The notes beneath the pieces are model-generated. The model ran no database searches. It worked only from the letters and a program-made list of their open reading frames with translations, and was not told the origin of the DNA. A stretch of 64,000 bases of DNA from Podospora pseudoanserina (lineage: Eukaryota > Ascomycota > Sordariomycetes > Sordariales > Podosporaceae), in NCBI RefSeq assembly GCF_035222485.1, contig NC_085920.1, positions 3,720,001 to 3,784,000 of the forward strand, written 5' to 3'. The number at the start of each line of letters is the position of its first letter. The first letter of the stretch is position 1. Below, piece after piece: positions 1 to 10,900 of the stretch. A program made the translations under genes and the position numbers.

Positions 1-1616
1 CACCCTCCTCTTCCGAAAGGAGAAAAGGCCTCCTGCAACATCAACCCATGTTGCCCTTTTGATCTCATATCGGCGACCGTCACGTCCCCGGGTGCAGTTG
101 GAACCCTGCCTTCTTCTCAAAGCGGTCAACTGATGGCAAGAATCGAGGTGAATCCGGTCGCTCTCCAAACTGCCGTTGTCCCTCAGTCACAGTTGGTTAG
201 GGCGAACTCGTACCCTGCAGGTAATACTCGAAGAAGCGCTTACACTCGATGACCAATGGTCTCGCAAGATCAGGATGACTCTTACTACAACTCCCTGTGA
301 TATTGACTGGATACATATCCTGGGGTCGTCGTCCGGTTTCCGAGCAATCCCTTTGCAGATCAGGCCAGCCAATCCGCTCTTGTGGTCCCGCAGCCGGCTT
401 AGTTGCTTTAGTCACCTCTACCGTCACCGTGATGGTTCAGCTGAGACATCGCAACGCTCTCAATGCCCGCCAAACGGGAGGGATATGATCTGTGGCCAAG
501 CATCAGGATTGTACATTCACGTCCCGAGGGTGTTCAGCGAGGGGCTGCGCCGTGAGGGTGTTCAGCACTCTGGACTGTTGTATATTGGAATCAGAGACGA
601 ACTACCGACTACGCAAAAGACCTTGGATCGCCATCTGTGGGTTGTTCGCCGCAGCATCATGATCAAAATCCGTTCCAACCACGCTCCCCAGCTTACCACA
701 TGCGCTGATAACGTGGCGAGCCATGAAGCACCCGCAGCCAACTGCATACGTTGGAAGGACAGGGTCTAACGAGACATGATGTCAACCCCTCTGCTGGGAC
801 TCGCGCCGTATCCCCGTGTTCACGTTTCTTCAGCAAAGAGAGACAATTATGCAAGATCCGCTGACAGGATGTTGCACGTTGGAACACAGCCGCTCGGGGA
901 CCTCCTGTCAATATTCTGCAACCCTTCTATCCTGTCCCATCGGCGATCCTTTGAGACATCTAGATGTTCCCTCGGTCTGGTGTCCAGCTATTTCCAGTGA
1001 ATCTAGGTGACTGGAGTGCTCCAGAATTGCCGTGAATGGAGCAATATCGAAGAAACAACCGCCTAGAAAAAGACTCAGTAGTATTCTACATGCGGAGGTG
1101 GTCTATCCCACTGCTCCCTTGTTACGACTGGCTATCACCCAGGTTCTTCGCCGGTCTTGGTGTAGAATAGTGCCTGTCGACCCCCACACCGATTCCACTC
1201 CATTTCCCCCGGTCCTACCAGTACCCCCTGCCCACCTGGACGGAGTAGGAGGGTGGGATGATGACCGGTCAACGACCAACGGTGATGACCATCTTGCCCT
1301 CCAAGTGCGCCGGCACCGCCACCGATTCACCCGGGAACACCCACCCATAGCGAGCGTTTGGCCTTCTCCTTGTTACGCACGCTGTCAAGCTCAAGAGAGA
1401 ACCTATCGGATGGTGTATCGTCTCGGCTGTCGTGTCGCCCCGGCAGAGGTGGGCATCTTCGGGTGGGAGATCAACATGAACTCGGAGAAACTTTACATGG
1501 CACTATCAGGGGGTGTACAAATATTTAAAGGGTTGATCTCGTCCTCGTCCCCCACACTAGGTCGGCACACGTCCAACCAACTTCTCTTTCACCATCATAG
1601 TGTGAATTTCGTCATT
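1..1616. other. Left-edge region without a supported gene
   Basis: No reading frame here has the look of a real protein. The longest (1032-1805, plus) is arginine/histidine-rich, low in hydrophobic order and lacks any motif; only its last part, after about 1617, may belong to the next gene. An AT-rich TATA-like stretch (ATATTTAAAG) lies at 1521-1530 and could be the core promoter of the downstream aminotransferase-type gene. Confidence 0.5.
1521..1530 (+). promoter_or_regulatory. TATA-like element before the Moco-sulfurase-type gene
   Basis: ATATTTAAAG lies about 90 nt before the first in-frame ATG (1617) that can be linked to the downstream gene. The call rests on sequence likeness and position only. 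Confidence 0.3.
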
Positions 1617-3720
1617 ATGGCTCGTCCTGGTATTCTTTTGCGCTTTTCTGAGAGGAGGCACCGTAGGGGTTCGAGCCTCAACGGACATATCAAGCCGGCG
1701 GACGCCACCAGTCCAGTCACTACACCAACACCTAGACCAGTCACACGAGAAAAATCCTGGAAGCATCGGTCTTTAGGGTCTATCACATGTAAGGAGATAC
1801 TCTAGTAGGCCATGTCTGGTCTGTCTATACTAACAGCTACCCACCACAGCCATCTTCCATGGGCACAGCCAGGCGCCACAGAATGTCTATGAAAAGCCTG
1901 TTGAGGTTATCAGACAGGAGGAGTACCCTCACATGAACAATGGTGAGCTCCCACGAAGCGTCTTGTTCATTCTTCGCCATCTCAAGACGACCAACTAACA
2001 TAAACCAGGAACCTACCTCGACCACTCGGGCACAACCATCTACGCCGCCTCAACGGTGACCCGCTTCTCCCACAAAATGCTCAACAATCTCTACGGCAAC
2101 CCCCATTCAGAAAACAAGCCGGCCAAAGTTTCAGGAGACATGGTCGACGAGATCCGCCTCAAGGCGTTGCGCTTCCTCGGCGCAGACCCGGAGCACTTTG
2201 ACCTGGTCTTCACCGCCAACGCCACGGCCGCTATCAAGCTCGTGGCGGACTCGTTCCGGGATCTGGCCGAGCAGACGCGCTCCGGCTCTTTTTGGTATGG
2301 CTACCACAGGGATGCTCATACGTCTCTTGTTGGCGTGAGGGAGTTCACCCGCAACGGCGAGCACCACGTCTTTGCGCACGATCAGGATGTGGAAGCCTGG
2401 CTTGAGCACCCTGGGGCTTACCACAGGGCGATTGACAGGGTGAGCAGCCTGGGCTTGTTCGCCTGGCCGGGCCAGTCGAATTTGACGGGGAGGAGACTGC
2501 CGCTCGAGTGGGCTGGGCGGGTTAGGAGATTGAGGGAGATTCAGGGGACGTATACGCTACTAGATGCGGCCGCGCTGGCGATGACATGTGATATGACGCG
2601 GGTGTTTGGTGACCCGTCTCAAGCACCGGATTTCACTTGTGTGAGCTTTTACAAGATTTTTGGCTTTCCGGATCTTGGGGGGTTGATTGTCAGGAAGGAC
2701 TCGGGGCATATCTTGACGTTGAGGAAGTATTTTGGGGGAGGGACGGTTACCATGGTGAAGACGTTGGGTGGTGGACCGGTGTGGCATATTTCCAAGGGGG
2801 CGGAGATGACAGAGGAGGGCGGGTTGCATGATGGGTTGGAGGATGGGACGTTGCCGTTTCATAGTATTTTGGCGCTGGGGGAGGCGATTGAGGTGCAGAG
2901 GGATTTGTATGGGAATATGGAGAATGTGTCGAGGCATGTGACGGGGTTGGTGGTAAGGTTGTATGAGGGGTTGAGGGGTTTGAGGCATGGGAATGGGGGG
3001 AGGTGGTGAGGGTTTATGAGGGGGGGGGTGAGGAGGTAACGGGGTATGGGGATTCGAGGAGGCAGGGGGGGACGGTGGCGTTTAATGTTTTTGGGGAGGA
3101 TGGGGGGGTGGTGAGTTATGATCGGGTGGAGGGGTTGGCGAACGAGAGGGGGATTTATGTTAGGAGTGGTGGTGAGTTTTATCTAGGGGACGTTTGGGGA
3201 AGAAGGATGCTGACATTGATCTAGGGATTTGTTGTCCTGGTGGGATTTTTACTGCGTTGCAGTATGAGCCGTGGCAGTTGAATAGGGCCAAATCGGCTGG
3301 GCATCGGTGTGGTGAGTCTACTATGAAACTTCTCGCCATGTTGGACTTGCTGACACTTTTCACAACAGGTCCCCATGGTTTAGGTGTAATCAATGATCTC
3401 CCGACAGGGTACATCTCCCCCTCCCTTTTGCACCTTCTTTCCACGATACTAACAACAACTCCAGCGTTGTACGAGCGAGCCTCGGAGCAATGAGCACAAC
3501 CAAAGATGTCGACACACTCATCGAGTTCCTACGAGAGATGTTTGTCACTCCGACTACAACACGAAAACGAGGTCACAGCCGCAAGAACAGCAACAATAGC
3601 ACTATCAGCAACTCTTCTGTAGGGTCTGTAGGGTCAGTAGCGTTTGAGCCCAAGCCTGCTGAGACGTTTGCGGTGCAGGCGCCTCCACGGGTTACTTCGG
3701 GGTGCTGCTCCCTTTCATGA
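1617..3720 (+). CDS. Molybdenum cofactor sulfurase-type aminotransferase class V protein (single frameshift)
   Basis: A PLP-dependent NifS-like protein of the Moco sulfurase (HxB/MOCOS) type, without the C-terminal MOSC domain. Exons by consensus splice sites: (1617)..1788, 1850..1942, 2009..3171, 3225..3311, 3369..3408, 3465..3720. Family signs are YLDHSGTT near the N-terminus, NNLYGNPHSEN, the lysine motif SFYKIFG (K of the PLP Schiff base), NERGIYVRSGG, a cysteine in ICCPGG aligning with the persulfide cysteine region, and VRASLGAMST. The tail is Ser/Thr-rich and ends CCSLS. Codons read in frame until about 2997, then the clear homologous reading continues one frame over from 3000 (VVRVYE, then YGDSRRQG). 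One extra G in the six-G run 2995-3000 would restore a 603-residue frame. It may be a sequencing error or a recent pseudogene. The start is uncertain: ATG 1617 is in frame through the first intron, but the first 60 residues are not family-like. Confidence 0.75.
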
Positions 3721-4102
3721 CGGTAGTTTGGTAGGCTCTTGGTTTGGTTGGAATGGTTGTATATTTGGGGTGTCAGGTTGGTCAGGATGGGTTGGTACAT
3801 GTGGTGAATGGATGGGTCGGTTGGGTGGGTTTTGGTGGTTTACTTGTCGTTTATGGATACGGAAGGGTAATTGTTGAATACCATGTTCTGTTTCCCATCA
3901 CCTCTCTCCCATGTGCACAAAGCTCCTGCAATCTAATACCTAAAGTCACGGCCTTGATGCCAACAAGCTTTTGTCCCGCAAGGAAAGGTCAGGTAGTCTG
4001 ATGATCATCGAGATCCGAGGAGAAGTGCTTCATCGTGGCAATCTTCCCCTCAAAGACTGAGACCATGTCAAAAAAGATAGCCAACAACGCAGCGGTTATG
4101 AG
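3721..4102. other. 3' flank, no gene seen
   Basis: This holds the 3' flank of the aminotransferase-type gene, T/G-rich up to about 3870. I see no coding signal or RNA motif before the 5S terminator. Confidence 0.5.
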
Positions 4103-4108
4103 AAAAAA
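4103..4108 (-). terminator. RNA polymerase III terminator of the 5S gene
   Basis: A run of six A on the plus strand, so six T on the minus strand, begins two bases beyond the 3' end of the 5S rRNA gene. This is the usual Pol III stop. Confidence 0.8.
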
Positions 4109-4110
4109 TA

Positions 4111-4230
4111 ACATACAACACCAAGGATTCCCCAGTGGTCACCCACCTGAGTACTGATTCGGCCCTTCAGCTGCTTGACTCGGGCAGAGCGGACGGGATG
4201 CCGTATTTTCAGCTGGGTATGGTCGTATGT
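4111..4230 (-). rRNA. 5S ribosomal RNA
   Basis: A 120-nt minus-strand gene. Its ends ACATACGAC and GTTGTATGT pair as a nine-base helix I (one G-U). Inside lie the conserved blocks CATCCCGTCCGCTCTGCCC (helix III/loop region) and GTGGGTGACCACTGGGGAATCC (box C/helix IV region), in the order and spacing of ascomycete 5S rRNA. A T6 Pol III terminator follows at once. An isolated single copy fits the dispersed 5S arrangement of Neurospora-like fungi. Intact pairing and terminator suggest a functional copy rather than a relic. Confidence 0.93.
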
Positions 4231-7200
4231 GCTAGTTCAGGCAGGTTATTGAAAATAAGGGCCACTGGCCACAAGTAAAGACACTAAGCGGCTTGGGTTG
4301 TAGAAGAGCATGAATGGGACAGCAGGAAAGGACATGATACTTGTGTTTCACTGAGATCCTAAGTGCAACTCGGAAGTCCTAAGGCAAGGTCTCCTGAGCG
4401 AGCAGACTTTGAACTGTGTCTAGACTACTGTGCAAGCGTGATTACTATCTTGACATGCGTCCTCTTGTTTTAATTTAGAAGACATCCATCTCTTCTCACA
4501 CACCTCGGCTTGGGGTGAACGCTTCCGCCCTCAACGTAAATGCGTGTTGAATGTCTGACATTTGTATGTTTTTTGGCTTTTCACTAAGTGGCGATCAACC
4601 TATGTGTGGGGTTTCGCTATATTTAATTGTCATGTATCGTACTTGAGGAACATTGAGGCTTCGTAAGTAGCTTGAAAGACGCAGTTTGATGTCGAATTCT
4701 AGTTGGTGAAGAAAGTGATATAGCTTTTAGTGGATCGACCTTCAGGGGATCTGACGCCCTATCCTTCATGGTTGATTACATATGTGTTGAGAGGGTGTAA
4801 CTATCACATGGGGGAGAGCATCTGGTTGTTGGAGGGATTGAGCTGTAGGCCGTAATTTGGTGTGAACTTCTAGATATGAACTATACTCCATTGCTCTACA
4901 ATGCTAACGAAATGGTGATGGTCACAAACCGGCCTTGCCGAACTTCAGTTTCGTTGTTGTGCCTTACCTATTGAGCAAGATAATTGTGTAGGTTCAGCTG
5001 CAATCCTTTCAGGAGGTAAGTTCAGCTGCGATCCTTCACTGCAACTCTAAATAGGTGGTTACATCAGATCGCACAGTATGATGTCAAGATCGCCGTCAAT
5101 CTCAATAACGTTGTCAATCCCTTGATCGTAAAACCCTCTCTCCAGGAATAGCATCATTTCCACCCATGAATCTCATCAACAACTCTGATGTTGTTTACTT
5201 ACAGCCTCCCGGGTAGGTGACGTGACCAGCTCCCCCATTCTCACATTTATTGCACAAGCATACACACCCCTTTTGCCACCTCCCTCTCCTCAACCGCTCC
5301 AGTCAACAAAACACATTTCCATGAAGAATTTCAATTTGAGCTTGCTTAAACGATCCCCAAACTATTGTTTTGGCTTCAGATTTTGTAGCTATTTCCAGAT
5401 GTGCAATTTGTCAACAAGGTCTATATATATACCAACCTGATGTTACATCCAATTCCTTTCCATTCACAACCCCCCTTACCCCCCTTCCCCAAGTTACATG
5501 CAGCAGCAGCAATAATTTAGACAACATAGCAAAGTGTGCATCTATCGTTAACCAGGATTCACAAATAGATCCCACCAACCAGTACCAATTTGCAAATGCA
5601 TGTTGCATTTCAGCAGCTCAGCTAGCAAGTTGATCATTGGTTTTTGCATGATTGTGATGACCGATGACGGAGGGTTTCTTCCTCTCTGCTTTTCCCCCAT
5701 GTCATGATTCCACGGCGTCGAGCAAGATTTGCTTCTTCCTAAAATCTCCCTGCATCAAAAGATGCGATTTATTGGCCCTATCCCCACCAACCAGCTCCTA
5801 GCCTTTCACAGATCAAAAAAGAAAAAAAGTAAACAAACACCCACATATTTGGCTGAACTATGAACCCGGAAACAAGGCCATCCGAGCAGATCACTCCGCC
5901 TAGATTTGAGATGGTCAAATGTGAAAAGTGACAGAAAACCGTTTTCTTGTGTGTTGGGCTGAAAAGCAAAAAAAAAAAAAAAAAAGGAAGCATAGTCGAT
6001 CTGTTCGCTTGTGGGAAACAAAGGGCGCCACGAGATGTCTGAGTTTGTGACGGTTGTCTAGGCCCACTTGACTCGACAAAATTTGAAAGACATCTTGTCT
6101 TGGAAGGGATGTGTCAAAAGGCTAGAAGGTGGCCTTCTCGTTCTAACAAAAGTTGGTAATGTCTATAGTCTGTCCTGTAATCATAACGATGGCCAGATAG
6201 GTATTGAAATCACCATGTCGGGAATGCCCGCGGGCGGGATCCGGCCCGGATCAGAGACATGCGATACTGCATGCAATGCCAGCTTAATATGTCGTCCAGG
6301 GAATATCCCTACCACAATAAGCTGTCCAGCATATGCAAGTCTGAGAGGCCTTCTCTTGCTTGTCAGCCCCCCTTGATAGTCGACGTCAAGATATTCCCGC
6401 TTCGAGAGTCCATACCGGCACTCCGAGAACAACAAGACCAAAGAAGAAAAGACTCGCTGCCCAGTGGAGTGTAGTTAATCGGATCCACACAGGAATATGG
6501 GTAGCATTCCGCAGGTGCTAGCACACGCCTGGCAAGGCAACATCAACCACCTCTCGCTTCTGTGCGATCGGTTCGAAATGCCGCCGAATGTCCCTCCGAG
6601 AAAGCCCACTCGGTACTGCTTTGATATCGAAGCCAAAAGGAGAGCGCAAAAAGCAGCGCCGTTGGGCAGCGTTCCATTAACAAACCCGAAAGCTGCGATG
6701 GAGAGATGCAATGTAACGGACTTCGCACGAACACCCCAAGTGCATGTGCGGGATTTCCCTCGAGGGCATCCTCTCACCCTTTTGCAAATCCCGCAAAGAT
6801 GGTTGATGGCGGATGGCGGGTTTGGGACAGTTCGTGCGTGTGCCGTCTTGGAACGGCAAGGAAATCCAGCCATGTCGTTGTGGCGGCCAACGGTTGAGCC
6901 TCAGAAGCGGACCGTTTTGGTGGAACCGTGGGGAACCGGGACAGTTGGATTGATATTGCCCTTCATTTGTCATTGAGCCTGGCGGGAAGCAAAAGATGAG
7001 GTACTGTGCATTTGATCAGCTAACGTCTTGTCGATGGTTTGTTGTTTGCCCGCGCGCTTCTCATTCGCCCACATGATTGACAGGAGAGGGATGACGATAT
7101 ACCAAGATGAGATCAGATGGAAGGGTGAGGTGCTGCGAGACCCCTGATCACAGAACGGGCCGACCACCGCATTTTGCCAGAATGCAGTACCACTTTCACC

Positions 7201-7999
7201 TACTCTGGGGCTTCGGTCATTCTCGACACAAGCAGTAAAAAAAAACACACTTATCTCGGGTTTTTGGCTAAAAGAAGATCAAACATTCAGAGGGTTGCGT
7301 TCTCGTCTCGACCCACGGCTCACCGTTGTGGCACGACTTTTTGGCATCCATAGACTCTTGGACTAGACAGACCGGTCAGAAAACTAGATTATAACGATAT
7401 AATAATGTCTATGCAGATATTGCATTGACTATTGCAGACGTGCTTACGGAGAGGTGCGACAATCGGGCCAGACTTTCCACCAAGGAAGCTGTTCCGAAGA
7501 CCCGAGACGGAGCGAATCCTGAATCCGTAGGTAGATAATGCAGATTCTGCCCTGATGATACTCTGGCTTGCTGATATTCCATGATGTTTTGTGGAAGCGA
7601 GCCGGCTACGACTTGACAGAACCCGCGGCAACGGCTCTTTCGCTCCGCTCTTGCTTGCAGTCCAACGGCTTCTTGTTGTTGCAAGCCGTTGACCGTTGCG
7701 ATGAGGGTCGATTGACGAGAGATTTGTTGGGCCATCTACGGCATCCGAATCGGACCCTGAAGGAATTAGCGACCCATCGCGTCTGTTTGATGTGATAGAG
7801 GCACATGCTTTGGCAAGCAGATGCCAAGATTTGATCTCCCTCAGAGTGCTCTGGATATGCTCCCCTTTCATATCGTCAAAGTGTGCAGGCTAATTCACGT
7901 GTTGAGGAAGAGAGAAGAGGGTAATCTATCCAAGACCAACATGAGAACAGCCTTGGTCAGAGTGGCTGTAGGTTTGAAACTTGGGCGTCGAAGGAGCCG
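4231..7999. other. Gene-poor intergenic region, left part
   Basis: No reading frame carries a recognisable domain or a convincing exon chain. Contents seen: an imperfect direct repeat of TTCAGCTGCAATCCTTTCA/TTCAGCTGCGATCCTTCA near 4992-5040, a pyrimidine-rich block near 5440-5500, and an A18 homopolymer at 5968-5985. Open frames such as 6497-6976 (plus) and 7389-7871 (minus) are of chance length for about 50% GC and lack motifs. Confidence 0.5.
5968..5985 (+). repeat. A18 homopolymer
   Basis: Eighteen consecutive A residues in non-coding sequence. Confidence 0.9.
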
Positions 8000-10900
8000 G
8001 CAGCAGGCAGAATCTGGTTTTCGAGTCAGAGTGGGTGAAATTTCGCTGTTGTTTCCAGTTTCAATATCCCGGAGGAGTGGTTGGTAACACCAAGCTGGCC
8101 AGTGTCGCATTGGCTGTGACTTGGGAGGAGAGAAGAGAAATTCGAGGGGAGTGAATTGTCATCACTGGCTGCATGGGTCGAGTTAGTGGCTCGTCACTGC
8201 TCGTATGATGGCTTCGCTCCTTCGTCAGTGGTCGGGCTGCCATTATGGTGAAAAAAAATAGGACCTGAAGTGAGCGGCGTCGTGGGGTGGTTATCTGTGC
8301 GACATCAGTCTATGGCGCTTTGGAGCGCGCTAGCTGCCAGTGTGGCTGGCGGGTAACAACGGGTGCTATCCAAAAGAGGGAGCAACCATTGCCGATCGCC
8401 AGCCCGGCTTTCTTGTCCCTCACCTCTGACCAAGCCATCTGATAATCTCCCCGCCATGAATGTGGGGTAGTGGGATGTGTAGGAGTCGCAAATTTCCCAG
8501 CATTTCCATGCTTGTGAGGGGACAAACAGGGAGCACTGGAAAAGCAAGTGTCAGCGTCTACACACCACCTCAATCGGCGTTTGATCGCCCGAGCCTGACA
8601 TCATCGGAGCTTCCGACACAGGACCTCCAAAGCAATCTGTGATCGACGATTCTGCACTCAGAGCTATGGCGTATTCGTATGCGCATTTCGGCCTTGTCAG
8701 ATCTCGTTCATCCCATGTCAAAAGGCTTTGGAGCAGCACAACCCTGGAGATCCTTCTCCTCGGCTTGACTGTTGAGTTCCCGCGTTCGTCGGACCGCTTT
8801 GTCGGCTGGTCCACTGTGTCGGGCGTGTTTTGGATCCACGTGGGTGTTTGCGGGACGAGAGTTGACAGCTCCATTTCGTGATGGCCGGTTTTGGTGATGG
8901 GCAGCGCAATGTCATGTTGAGGTGAAGGCGGCGTGCGTGCAAGGGAAGGTAGGGTTGCATGATCGGAAAGTGGGGATCCAAGTGGCTTGAAGCACGACAT
9001 CAAAAATGTAGCCGGCATTTTGCCAGCTCCCATTCCACTGAGAGTGTCCAACACATGCCCGCCTCAATGCTTTCTCTCTGCTGAGGTGCTGTAGGGTGCG
9101 GTGCCAGAAATGAAAGGGCTGCTGCCAGTATGCGCCAAACCCGAGCTCCTTCAATACCACTATGATCATCAGCTTTCGTCCGAAGTCGCCTCCTCGGAGC
9201 GAGGTTGCATGCAAGGTACCCGACACTAGTACCTGAGCAGCTGCCAAAGCAACCCTGAAAGCCTGGTTTTGTCTGCTCAGAGAGATTGCTCAGTACGTCG
9301 CATGACGGCGCTTAGAGGTCCCCCTATCTCCGATGCCAACAGGAAACGTCAGAGGTTAGACGCCTGCCTACTTGCTTTGAAGCTTGACAACCCTTGATGG
9401 CGATCACGTTCTGGAAGCCTACAAGGAACACGTGCGGCCAACAAGCAAGCTCCGTTGGGCCGAAGTCGAGGCAACGGGAGCGAACAAAGAAGGAGAATAA
9501 CCAACTTCTTCCAAACAGCCATATCACCTGCGACAATAAAAGAAAGAAACTCTCGCAACCTTCACCACGAGAGAGCTCAGGAAAAAATGGAATGATAACG
9601 TCCAATTACGGTCCGGAGCGTAACCAGTGATGGAGAGAGCGCTTAGCCTAATCGGGGGTTACGAGGCAGGGACAGGGGAGGTTGCGATCCAGCGCGTGGA
9701 CCTGTAAGAGGTCTCGATACGTGATCCTTGACAATTATTACACATTTGCCCAGGGGTAACAGACCTGCCTTGACTTGACTCGGCGGGGGTGCATTCATTT
9801 TGACACTCTCACTGACAGCACCATGAACTTCCATGAAGCAGCCAGGGGCCTCAGCTGTTCTGCGCTGCCGTGGAAGAAAATGATTGATGTTGCTTTCATC
9901 CAACGCTGTGCTGTCACTGCAAGATGGACCTGTCTGGCAGCGGTCCCGCGGCATACATTCCGGGCTTCTTCTTGATCGCCTTCCGCGCCGGCTCCTCAGA
10001 TTCCAAGATCGGATCTTCCTCCATGGGGTCGCTCCCGGCCGAATGCCACCCTTTTGCGCATGAACCACTGACAACCCTGGGCCAGACTGCCAGAATACTA
10101 CCACTTCTCGAGATCCAAGGAGGGACGAACAAAGAAACCAGCACGCCCCCCAAATCCGACCCTCGAGCGATGAGGCGTCGTCGTGGTCAAAGCCGTCGCT
10201 CCGCTACAACGATACTACACCCCCCCTATACTTGGCTCTCCTATAGATGCTCATTGCCGTACCACATCAACAATGCGGTACGCGACTGCGTATCTGAGAC
10301 GACGGGTATCGACAAGATGGCTGTCAAAGCTGCCCAGCCGGGCGCCGGATTGGCAGGGCAGTTGGAGGATCGGGCCTACCTTGGTACCCGTATATACTAA
10401 CCAACTTGGGGATCAACGGAAGAACTGGGGGTATCTCCACCGAAGCTTGGTAGAAGCTGGCAAGGAAGAATTGGACCTTCTTCTTTCCGAAGAGCCAAAT
10501 GCTGCAAACGGTGTTTCAGGCTTTGGCAATGATCAAAGGATGAATTAGCCCGGAGGCCCCTGGGAGAGGGAGGGGACAGCATATCCATTTTTCCAAGTTA
10601 GCCTCTCTCGCATGGAGCAGTGCTCAGTTGAAGCCGATTGAATGAATCTAACGCCCACACCTATTAGATTTTTTTCTCCGAATTTTTGCTAAGGTAGGTA
10701 TTCTGCCATCCAGACACTGGCAGTTGTCGGTGTTTGGCAGCTCCTGCAGGTTGCACGGTCGGTACCTTCCTTGTCCGGCTGCTCTCATTGTGACTCCGAG
10801 TGCCGTCGTTCCTGGCGGCAGCTGCAGAAGAATAAAGAGTGGTTTCAACAACAAGTGAAGGCGCAACCTTCTCCATTAATATGTGCTCTTTGCCCTGGTC

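Noticed and set aside
1032-1805. 257-residue open frame (plus) as an independent gene
   Set aside because: No protein-like composition before about 1617. Only its end joins in phase to the next exon of the sulfurase-type gene.
6497-6976. 159-residue open frame (plus)
   Set aside because: No domain, and competing frames on both strands are of similar length.
8551-9054. 167-residue open frame (minus)
   Set aside because: Low-order Ser/Pro/Thr composition, no motif, no splice partners.
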